From Litsea cubeba (lineage: Eukaryota > Streptophyta > Magnoliopsida > Laurales > Lauraceae): a DNA stretch of 64,000 nt. The DNA is taken from NCBI GenBank assembly GCA_012931725.1, contig CM022953.1, positions 25,929,710-25,993,709 of the forward strand, written 5' to 3'. Made by a program: the position numbers and the translations under genes. The notes beneath the pieces were generated by a model. The model saw only the letters and a list, made by a program, of their open reading frames with translations. It made no database searches and was not told where the DNA came from. Below are positions 55,721 to 64,000 of this stretch, piece by piece (within the stretch, counting starts at the first letter, position 1; every line of letters starts with the position of its first letter).

Positions 55721-57393
55721 TCATATTACTAGAAATCTTTTAACAGCCATTAATGAAATCAATCTCATGCCACATGGTAATGAATTATATAAAATCAAGA
55801 GAACTAGAATGAGAAAAACACTACCCATCAAAGCAATCAAAACTGCAAAACACAAGTATGAAAGAAAAGCAGAGGAATGAACAAAACCTATACATAGGTC
55901 TCACCTTCCACAAAACAAACCACACAAGTCACATAAAAAATGAAGGAATTGATATTTCCATCCAGTTAATAGATTCTGAAAAAATGACCTGGTTAAGAGA
56001 AAAAGAGAGGCAACTGACAATGGCGCTTCTAAGAATCAATCTATATCCATGGTGATATCACATGTGAGTGCTCAAGAGATCATGAGTCATAATTTTGTGC
56101 ATGATCATTCTTGTAACAGCAAAATCAAATAAAAAACAAAAATAAACCCAAATGAAAAAAATAATTACAAACATCAGAACCAGTTTCTTTTCTTAAATGC
56201 AACAATAAATGAAAGGAAACCCCTGAAATTGATCCATAAATGGATTGGATTTCAGTGAACTGAAGACCCCATTTATATGGACCTTAAAATTTGGAAACCA
56301 CCAAATTAACGGAAATTAAACTAACACTAAGTGCATTACAGTAACTGAAAATTCAGGTAAATTCACCTACAATTCAATTGAAAGCAAACAGAAACTCATG
56401 AAAAAAAAAAAAAAAAACCCAACTCAATTAATACCAAACGGTTTCTATTATATAAACCAAAATCCTTAAAGAAAATCTAGAAAACTAGGATCTTGAATGA
56501 TTCAGAAGAGTGGAAAACTCCAAGAAATCAAATAAAAAAAGTAAGAAATCATACTCTAATTGACTGAAAAAAAAAAAAAAAGGGAAGATAAAGGATCTAG
56601 ATTGATTTAGAAACCAAAAACAGAACCTAAGAAACCAGACAAAGATTGAAACAAGCCAAGCATTAATGAATTGAAGAAGAATATAACAAAACTCATAAAA
56701 TGAGATACTGATCTCCCAGAAAAGAACAACAAAAAACATCCTTCAACGGATTGGGAAAAAAACCAACAAACCCAAAAAAAATGAGATTCTGATCTCCTAG
56801 TGAATTAGGCGGGGGTGGGAATCCATAAAAATGAGATCTTGATCCTAGAAAAAAAAAAGCCCACAAAATCTAAATGATTAAAAAGCAGTAACAACAAAAC
56901 CACAAAACTGAGATCTTAATCTCTTAGAAAAAAGAAAAAAAAACCACAAACCTGATCCCAGACCTGGTCTGCAATCTGGGGGGCAATCAAACAGAGAGAG
57001 CGAGAGCTCCTTGTGAGCAACTACAATGTCGAAGAGAATGAGACCTGAAGTGGGGTCGTCGACGATTATGTCCTTGACCGGTAACCATAAAAAGAGCTCC
57101 TCCTGGGAGAGCCCAGAGACGTTTTTGAGAGCCCCATAGCTGAGATTGGCCCTCACAACAGTCTCATAGAATACCCTGTTGTCGAACTTGGTCAGACATG
57201 GGCGTTCGAGGTACACTTCAAGTACCCCAGATTCGGAGAGGGAGAAGGACTTCACGTCCTTGGGGAAGAGCCCTGCAGGGAGTCCATTTCTTAAAAGAAC
57301 CTCATGGATTGAATTGGAGAAAGAAAGAGGGAGGAGAGATTGAGAGAGAAGACATAGCTGTAGCAAGGCTGGAAGAAAGATGGAGTTTTTCAT
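55721..57393 (-). CDS. DUF538 family secretory protein, two-exon model
   Basis: Exon 1 (57393-56952) encodes a signal peptide (residues 1-26, LPALLQLCLLSQSLLPLSFS) and a full DUF538 domain (residues 28-142; hallmark text GLPAGLFPKDVKSFSLSESG, RANLSYGALKNVSGLSQEEL, FLWLPVKDIIVDDPTSGLIL, FDIVVAHKELSLSLFDCPPD). The family is plant-specific, related to bactericidal permeability-like folds, and of poorly known role in stress and growth. After the domain a GT donor (56951) follows GLGSG. Without splicing the frame would end at 171 residues with low-complexity text. A strong acceptor (CTTTCATACTTGTGTTTTGCAG, ending 55843) 1.1 kb downstream opens a 40-codon exon in the right phase, ending at 55721-55723. 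It encodes a hydrophobic helix (ALMGSVFLILVLLILYN). Exon 1 is firm; exon 2 is a prediction. Confidence 0.7.
56697..56950. repeat. four-copy degenerate repeat in the DUF538 intron
   Basis: TGAGATCTTGATCTCCTAG-like units followed by A-runs occur near 56702, 56781, 56832 and 56908. The units are partly self-complementary and lie just downstream of the splice donor. Confidence 0.7.
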
Positions 57394-57394
57394 C

Positions 57395-57480
57395 TATACT
57401 TTTATCGAGAGCGGGTTTAGGGAAGGTTTTGTCGTGGAATTGGTGAAACGAGAGAGAGAGAGAGGATGATGGTTGATGGA
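57395..57480 (-). promoter_or_regulatory. 5' leader of the DUF538 gene with a CT-repeat
   Basis: On the minus strand a CTCTCTCTCTCTC run (57450-57463) lies about 60 bp upstream of the ATG, a common plant promoter or leader element. No clear TATA box was picked. Confidence 0.4.
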
Positions 57481-57682
57481 TGCTCTTTTGTTCTTGTGTG
57501 GAAAGTGGAAGTGTTTTAATAGTAAAGATAATGTCACACAGTATCCGTTAGATTTCATAAAATCCCTTTGATAATTGGACAGTCATGGTTCTGTGGCAAG
57601 GTTTAAACTGAGTCCAATCCCTGTTTTGTAGAAAGAGGAAGATAATTGTTTCATCCAATTCTAAATCCCCAGCTATTTTAAA

Positions 57683-58060
57683 GGGCCAGCTCTCCTAAGT
57701 TCAAGCTTAGGATAAGGTAAATTTAAGTGTGTGGTGGGGTCCACTTGGGGACCCACATGAGGATGGGGGTGGAGGGATTTCAAGGACTCCCTAGGATCTT
57801 CCTCCCTCAAAAAATCAGCTCCAATCGTAATTTCTATCATCTTCATATAAGCCCAAGAGTTTAATGGTCAACAATCCATTCAGATTGATATATAATCAAT
57901 CCAACGGTCCAGTAAATTCGGATCTAACCGAAAGTTGGTGGACATGTGCAATTTAAGGGGGTCATGTGTTTGGTCCATTTGGATGGACCAAAAGTGGGTC
58001 CCACAAGCACGAGCTTACGAAATTTTCTCTCTAAGCTTAAGCTTACGAGAGCCTTGGCCC
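57683..58060. mobile_element. Mutator-like MITE
   Basis: 378 bp flanked by a perfect 9-bp duplication TATTTTAAA (57674-57682 and 58061-58069), the size expected for Mutator elements. Terminal inverted repeats of about 30 bp start GGGCCA and run through GCTCTCSTAAG and AAGCTTAG, with a 2-base indel between arms. No coding capacity. Confidence 0.88.
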
Positions 58061-58526
58061 TATTTTAAATATATTCTTTTAACTTTCTCATTCTAAAAAA
58101 CAATTGAGCGTTGGAGTTTTAGGATTGAAAAAAAATTAAGGAATAGATTTTAAACAGTTGGTGAATTAGGATTAAATGAAACATGAACTCTATATAGGAA
58201 CAAACATGTACAGTATAATATTTAATGCAAATGTTATCAGCTATTTGCCCATTGTTGGATGTTGGGCTATGTTTAGCATAGATACATTTTGATAGTATTA
58301 ATTTATGAGAGGAAAATTCAATTTCTTTTTAACTTGTTTATGTGAAATTGAATTTGTTCGAATCTAAGAATGCATTCCTAAAAGTGATTAATATTGAAGA
58401 AACAAAGACGATCCATATATGTTTATCCAATAATCTCTCACTTAGTGGAAAAATGAATACTCATTGATCGTCCTAATAAATTAGATCTAAGGAATGGCGG
58501 GTCTTATGCCACCACCTTATATTCTT

Positions 58527-60009
58527 GAGTTTTTTCCTAGAATAGCACTGTCAAGTAAACTAATTCTCATAATAGCACCCATTTGAAAATAATACCCAGA
58601 ATAGCATCCCGAGCCTATGTGGCATATCCAATCCTAATACATGTACATTTTAAGCTCTGCATTTCTGACTTATGATAAGATCAAGACTCCAAGTACTTGT
58701 TATTTCATTATTTTTTTCTTACTTTTTGGCAGCAAGACACAGGATGAGATGATAAGAAGCGAACTACAGAAGATCAAGGAAGGGGAAATTTTTCTGTCGG
58801 TCGTATTCCAAAACCATAGGTGCAACTTGGATGATCTCCCTCGCATGTTCAGGTCGTTCAATTCAATCAACAGAGAAAACCCCATCAGTCTTCCAGTGGC
58901 TGAGATTCATATTTCTCTCTCCCTGCTCTCAGCGTGCTCTCTTTTCCTCCATTGATCTTATCTTTCTGCTCATCCTCCTCGGCTTCGCAATCCAAAAGCT
59001 CTGTTCAAAATTTCAAACACCCCACCATTCAAATGCCAATGGAAAACAACCCATCAGGATCAATTCAATCCACGTCAAAACCAATCTCGCTTTCAAGCTT
59101 TCTCTAATCCTAACGTCTCTTTTAGCAACTTCCTACACAATCCTCTGCATTCTAGCTTTCACCAGAAGAACCCAATCACCATGGAAGCTAACAGAAGCTC
59201 TGTTTCTGCTAATCCAAGCAATAACCCAGATAGCAGTCGCTGCAATCATAGCCCATGAGAAGCGATTCAGAGCAATTACTCATCCCATGACACTTCATAT
59301 CTACTGGATTGCAAGCTTCTTCATATGCACTCTCTTCTCTATATCTGCAATCCTCCGATTGACTTTTTTCCACATGAAAGGAATCGAGACTGTTGACTTG
59401 AAAATCGACGATATTTTGTCAATATCTACACTACCCATCTCTGCAATTCTCTTCTTCTTCGCGATCAAAGGCTCTACAGGCATTGCACTGACGGAATCGA
59501 TACGGAGGAAGAATCCGAAACGTTGCTGAAAGAACCGTTACTGGGCAAGTCGAATGTAACAGCATATGCACTGCTTCTGTGTTTTCTCGTGCTGTTTGGT
59601 ATTGGATGAATCCATTGTTGAGCAATACAACATCATGAAGAACCGCGATCTAAGAATGAAGGTGACGAATGAGATGCTGAATTACATGAGGGTGATAAAG
59701 TTCTAGGCATGGGAGGAGCATTTCAGGAAGAGGATTGAGGACTTCAGGACGTTGGAGTATGGGTGGCTGTGGAAGTTCATGTTCTCGATCTCTGGCAACA
59801 TGGTGGTGTTGTGGAGCACCCCGTTGGTGATATCGGCGGTGACGTTCGGAACGTGCATATTGGCTGGGGTGGAGCTGGACGCTTAAAATGTACATGTATT
59901 AGGATTGGATATGCCACATAGGCTCGGGATGCTATTCTGGGTATTATTTTCAAATGAGTGCTATTATGAGAATTAGTTTACTTGAGGGTGCTATTATGGG
60001 AAAAAACTC
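58527..60009 (+). mobile_element. Pack-MULE carrying ABCC transporter fragments
   Basis: 1483 bp with long terminal inverted repeats of about 128 bp (58527-58654 and 59881-60009) starting GAGTTTTTTCC and including CATAATAGCAC and TAGGCTCGGGATGC phrases, highly alike between arms. A perfect 9-bp duplication TATATTCTT flanks it (58518-58526, 60010-60018). The interior holds fragments of a host transporter gene and no transposase, which defines a Pack-MULE. Confidence 0.92.
58815..59886 (+). pseudogene. captured ABCC (MRP-type) ABC transporter fragments
   Basis: From about 58831 the translation matches the N-terminus of plant C-family ABC transporters, including the TMD0 domain: FQWLRFIFLSPCSQRALFSS, CILAFTRRTQSPWKLTEALF, AIIAHEKRFRAITHPMTLHI. 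After a one-base deletion near 59499 the linker continues (EPLLGKSNVTAYA), then another shift and WYWMNPLLS. The sequence then jumps within the first main membrane domain to NRDLRMKVTNEMLNYMRVIK, with a stop where Gln is expected (59703-59705), and ends at FGTCILAGVELDA. About 200 residues between the two parts are absent and no nucleotide-binding domain is present. The paralogue is probably in the ABCC4/ABCC10 group, by resemblance only. Confidence 0.85.
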
Positions 60010-60018
60010 TATATTCTT

Positions 60019-60709
60019 CTACCTCCTCATAAATAACTATTCATTGAAACTCAGTGTATGACAAATTTTTAGGAATTCAAATTCATGAAATCGAACAGCC
60101 CTAGATATTTTAGATTTTGTTACAGGATAACTCGTGGTATACAGTTCCAACGCCTGTGAATAGTAATCCTGGTGTTGGGAGTTGTGATTGTTTCTCCGTA
60201 ATAAAGCAACAAATATAAAATGTTTCTCTAATTCTTATCAAAGATGCAACTATACTTAATGATTTCATGTTAGAAAACACATTTAGTTGCATTAATGATT
60301 TTCATGTTTAAAAAACACTTTTTCTTTATATAAACTCAATCTAACGGAAAAACTGGCATTAGCAATGCCCGTAGTAGTCAACCCCAAAACCAAACCTCCA
60401 CCCCTCTCATTTTTTAAACAATGAAGAATAAAAATGTTTTGTCCCATCCTTAAATTACTCGAGTGCTTAGAAAGTCCAGTAATGAGCTAAAGGTCCTGGC
60501 TTTGAACTGTTTGGGGCCTTACCCAATACACAGTGCTAGTCATGAGTGGTGTTTTGTATCCGGGGTTTAACCCATGATCAACTGCAAGGGAGGATGGCAG
60601 CTTCCTCGTCATTCAAAAAATGTTTTACCAACAAAAAAAATCAAATAAAATGATGAAAAACAATAATGCACGAGTATTCTTAATCTTAGCCAAACAAATG
60701 TCAATAATC
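60019..60709. other. A/T-rich sequence without recognised features
   Basis: No open frame or repeat of note. Ends at the TAA target duplication of the next element. Confidence 0.4.
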
Positions 60710-60712
60710 TAA

Positions 60713-62074
60713 GGGGTCGTTTGTCTTTTACGCGTGGGATATGTAAATAACAATTTACACATGTAAAAGATGAATATTCAAATTTTAAGTATGTAACGTT
60801 TACACATGTGTTTCCTTTTACAACGTTTATCTAATAACACTATTTTCGCATTATTTATACTTGTGATTCATTTTTCTATGTTTGTTTCAATGATATGTGT
60901 ATATGTAATGATTTTGTAAATGATACTTATTAATCATTAAATTGTATTCTACTATAATGATATGAAAAGAAGATAAAAAATGTCTGATTTATACCAAGTA
61001 CGTCTTCATTTGCATTTTAGATCCTTAAAAAGGAACATGTTTTTCAACATGAAATATACTTTTCAAAATTAGATATTTCTATCAATGATCACCTTTAAAA
61101 AAATGCATTCCAACATGTTGGTTAAGGAAATAGAGTTTATAGTCGGATGGTTTAGAAAAACTAGGATTATTATTAATTTCTTATTAATTAATATTTAGTT
61201 TAATATTATCTTAATCATTATTTGATTTGCATAAAACTTAACCCATGCATCTCACCGGTTTTATGCTAATATTAATCAATTATAGAAAGTTCTTAAAATG
61301 AGTATTTTATTGCTAAGTCGAATTATATGAAAAGTATCACAAATTTATTATGGTTAGATAAAATTGCTTTTATACATTATTTTTGAGTGACACAATAATG
61401 CTATATAAAATACATTTTTTCTTTTCTCTTACATTTATTTATACATATTTAAATATTTTTAAAGTAATAAAATCATAGATAAGTTTAGAAAAGTTATTGA
61501 GATATTGGAAGAAAATCTTATAGAAGAAGAGAAGATAGAGAATCAAATTCTGAAAGAATAAGCCTACAAAGTAAATAGATTTTCAAAGTTTTTATTTATT
61601 TATTTTTGTATAGCAAGGCAAGAGATATAAATAGAGAGGTTACCTCATAAAAGGAGATAAGATGCACTAAGGGTTTTAATTAATAGGTTTCATTGGTCTT
61701 GATGCATCTTTTATTCTTATTTTGTAAATGCGTTGGAGGGGGGTTTCGAACCCAGAACCTCTTTGATGGAAATGCCTCTTTTATTATTATTTTTCTAAAT
61801 GCGTTAGATGGGGTTTCGAACCCAGAACCTCTTTGACGGAAACTGCCCCAAAACCAAACCGTCCGCCTCCAACTGGTATTCTTTGAAGTGACATGTGCTT
61901 TGGTATTCTTTTTTCCCACCTGAACGGGTGTTCAAATCTTGGTGTGAAAATGGGCTCATTTTCACACCATTTATACATAAGATGTGTAAATACTTGTAGA
62001 CAAACATTATTGATGCGTAAATAGTACACATATTCACCATTTACATATGTAAATGGGTATAGACAAACGACCCC
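60713..62074. mobile_element. PIF/Harbinger-like non-autonomous element
   Basis: Terminal inverted repeats GGGGTCGTTTGTCT at both ends, with the 3-bp duplication TAA (60710-60712, 62075-62077) typical of PIF/Harbinger. 1362 bp, very A/T-rich, no transposase. It contains a 70-bp tandem duplication at 61702-61842. Confidence 0.75.
61702..61842. repeat. 70-bp tandem duplication with a GGTTTCGAACCCAGAACC core
   Basis: Copies start at 61702 and 61772. The core GGTTTCGAACCC resembles a tRNA B box or T-arm. No A box or cloverleaf was found, so it is not a tRNA gene. Confidence 0.75.
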
Positions 62075-62077
62075 TAA

Positions 62078-62907
62078 GTGTTGATTATGTGCCTTCCATT
62101 AGGAGAGCATGTACGAGTAAAGAATGAATGAAATAATATTGATATATCTACAAAACTGATTATTTTCTTGAGATAGGATTGCTTCTATTTTTTTCTACAT
62201 TGAGGGTTTTTACCCTATCAATAATAAGCCTTACTTACCATTAAAAAATTGATTAATTTTTTTATAGAATAATAAAGAAAAACATACAAGAGAAAAGTTA
62301 TAAAATCTAAATTATTAAAAGGAAAAAAGTTCTCTTTTTACTAGCTTATATAAAATTAAAAGAAAAAAACTTTTCTTTCTACTAGCTTATAAATGCGTCC
62401 TCACTGTAGATATGTTACTGCTAGAGTTACTTTAGTGGGAGCTGCTCTGGTGAGAGAGACTCTCACCAGATCTATGAGAGAGCTTAATCTCAGCCGTTCG
62501 TTTTCATTTCGGATCCAACGGTGAGTGATAAAAGTCAAAAAGCAAGGCTGCAGGAGAGAGAAAAACGCATGCACTGCAGGAGAGAGAATGGAGACACGTC
62601 ACGTCACAGAACTTCCGTCCAAATTTGGGCGAAACCCTATCCACCCTATCCATTCTCTTCTCAGCCACTGCACCCCTCCATTCTCTTCTGCCGCCCGACC
62701 ACGCTGCGTAGAACGACCAAAACTGCCGGCGCGAAAGAGAAGATTGACGTTGCGACAATCCATTCTCTTCTCTTCGATACCCGACGACGCGAGCAAGAGC
62801 AGTTCACTGTGAAGCCCGAAATAGAAGCCCGACGACACCACGACGATCCATTCTCTTCTCTGCAAAGCCCGACGACGTTGTGACGATCAGTCCATTCCAA
62901 CGCCGAC
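62078..62907. other. flank and probable leader of the FAR1-related gene
   Basis: Holds a 45-bp diverged tandem pair ending CTACTAGCTTATA (about 62310-62395), a hairpin at 62447-62469, four CCATTCTCTTCT repeats (near 62650, 62677, 62759, 62847) and several CCCGACGAC repeats. The C/T-rich part from 62590 resembles a 5' leader. Small open frames on both strands reflect the repeats. Confidence 0.5.
62447..62469. repeat. perfect 10-bp inverted repeat with a 3-base centre
   Basis: CTGGTGAGAG, AGA, CTCTCACCAG. It lies upstream of the FAR1-related gene and may belong to a Mutator-type terminus, but no matching distal end is in the window. Confidence 0.8.
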
Positions 62908-64000
62908 GATGGATTCTGGGACTCAAGATTGTCAGGTAAGTTTTCTTCCTTTACAACTCAAGATTGATGTGGGTTTTGGACAGTTTTTTTTTATTGCTTC
63001 TTCATTATTGTATGTTGCTTTTCTGTTTGTGTGGGATTTCGGTCATTACTCATTAATGTACTATTTGTGTGGGCTTTTTTTTTGTTTCTTCCTTTACTAC
63101 TTTCATTACTGTACTGTTTGAGGGTTATTACTGCTTATGGTGTGCGGATGGTTTAGTTATTTCGCTTGTTTTATTATTGCTTGACTTTGTTCTTAATTGA
63201 TAACATCATTTAGAAGGAATCAACTAACATCACTGAGACGGAGCCTTTGCCTCTATCGGTTCAAATGCCTACGGTGTATTTCTCATAACATATGCCCATC
63301 ATGCATTCCTCACATCAGTCGCGAAATCCAATGCCACAGCAAATGCCCATCATCGCTGTCACAAATTCCTTGGCCCAGTCAGTTCAAAATGCCTCTGATG
63401 TATTTCTCAACAGCAAATGCCGATCATGCATTCGTCATAATACCTACAACATCCAACGACACAACAAATGCCCTTCATTGCTGTCACGGATTCCTCGTCC
63501 CATTCAGTTCATATGCACGTCCACTCATCGCAACATGTGCAACATTCATCCACTAGTGCAAGTCAAGTAAGTCCTGTTTCTTACATATTTTCAGTTAATA
63601 ACATGTGCTTCATATATTCTCATTTGATGTTTTTTTTTTCGGTGTGCATTTGGAACATTCTTTAGAAAGAATCAGGCGCATCTTCAACAATTAGATCATT
63701 TGTTCCAGATGTAGAAGAGGAAAAAATACCAAGAGTAGGGATGTTGGTGGATAGTATTGAGGAGGCTTACAACCTCTATAATACTTATGCTAGATCAGCT
63801 GGGTTTAGTGTTAGAAAAAGCTCTGATGCAAGACGTAAAAATGAAGTGGTTTGGAAGAAGTTTATGTGTTCCAAAGAAGGCCAAAAAGTAGAGAAGATGT
63901 GCTATGCAAATGTTGTACAGAGGCGTGTTGCAGATATTCGAGAGAATTGTGGGGGCTGAGTTACAAGTGAGGAGAAATGCATCCGGGCAATGGTTTGTAA
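62908..64000 (+). pseudogene. FAR1-related sequence (FRS) gene, 5' part, frame disrupted
   Basis: Exon 1 (62908-62934) starts ATGGATTCTGGG and ends at a GTAAGT donor. Exon 2 (63214-63566) starts after TTTAG with AAGGAATCA and ends at GTAAGT. Exon 3 starts at 63666 after TTTAG with AAAGAATCA. Exon 3 encodes the N-terminal FAR1 DNA-binding domain, a WRKY/GCM1-type zinc fold (PRVGMLVDSIEEAYNLYNTY, ARSAGFSVRKSSDARR, KKFMCSKEGQK). FRS proteins are plant transcription regulators derived from Mutator-type transposases. Exon 2 has a 123-bp internal duplication and a stop (TAA near 63287), and an extra G in the run 63951-63955 shifts exon 3 out of frame before the domain ends. It may be a decayed host gene or part of a Mutator element continuing right. 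Confidence 0.75.
63258..63503 (+). repeat. 123-bp tandem duplication within exon 2 of the FRS-like gene
   Basis: GTTCAAATGCCTACGGTGTA at 63258 and GTTCAAAATGCCTCTGATGT at 63381 start two diverged copies sharing ATTTCTCA, GCAAATGCC, ATCATGCATTC and GCTGTCAC phrases. The encoded text is Met/Pro/Gln-rich. Confidence 0.8.

Noticed and set aside
61735..61842. Possible tRNA or SINE head because of GGTTTCGAACCC
   Set aside because: Only a B-box-like word is present; no A box, cloverleaf or A-tail.
62447..62469. Hairpin as left terminus of a Mutator element
   Set aside because: No matching distal terminus or target duplication is within the window.

Overview
This is nuclear DNA of a flowering plant. 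The evidence is a broken PLS-type pentatricopeptide repeat (PPR) gene, a DUF538 gene, a FAR1-domain gene, captured pieces of a plant ABCC transporter, and plant-specific retrotransposon lineages (Tat and Tekay-type Ty3/gypsy, Sire-type Ty1/copia), plus CACTA, hAT, PIF/Harbinger and Mutator-like DNA elements. The species cannot be named from sequence alone. The window is mostly transposon-derived, with three host-gene candidates: a small signal-peptide/membrane protein (5044-5403, +), a DUF538 protein (55721-57393, -), and a FAR1-related gene that runs off the right edge (62908-64000, +, damaged).

Layout. 1-364: one end of a CACTA element. 365-1750: two tandem-repeat blocks. 1957-2500: PPR pseudogene. 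4798-5403: small membrane-protein gene with TATA boxes and a duplicated leader. 6210-19216: full-length Tat-lineage Ty3/gypsy element on the minus strand (target duplication GCTAC), carrying an antisense gene on the plus strand and cut by a solo LTR at 10902-13988 (target duplication AAAAC). 19958-22423: second solo LTR (CTGAG). 23677-24428: copia-like LTR candidate. 25064-25987: third solo LTR (TAATG). 26030-54035: a four-layer nest. A LINE remnant was split by a minus-strand Tekay-type chromovirus element (26661-53447, CTCCG); this was split by a plus-strand Sire-type copia element (32808-49493); its 5' LTR was split by a CACTA transposon (34022-40501). 54551-55339: hAT-like element. 57683-58060: Mutator-type MITE. 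58527-60009: Pack-MULE with ABCC transporter fragments. 60713-62074: PIF/Harbinger-like element.

The element boundaries are the best-supported part of the annotation, because most rest on matching terminal repeats plus target-site duplications read directly from the sequence. The retrotransposon polyproteins are all broken by stops and frameshifts. By contrast, the two antisense genes (in the Tat and Sire elements) stay open over most of their length, and each has a TATA box at a suitable distance.

The most unusual pattern is in the LTRs of three different chromovirus-like families (10902-13988, 19958-22423, 26661-29215 with its partner 50879-53447). Each has a leader-like region with a splice-donor-like site about 0.6-0.7 kb in, then a block of family-specific short palindromes about 0.9-1.3 kb in, then a splice-acceptor-like site followed by a short open frame in the same phase near the LTR 3' end. 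This suggests a conserved but undescribed spliced leader or LTR-encoded mini-gene. It is inference until transcripts are examined.
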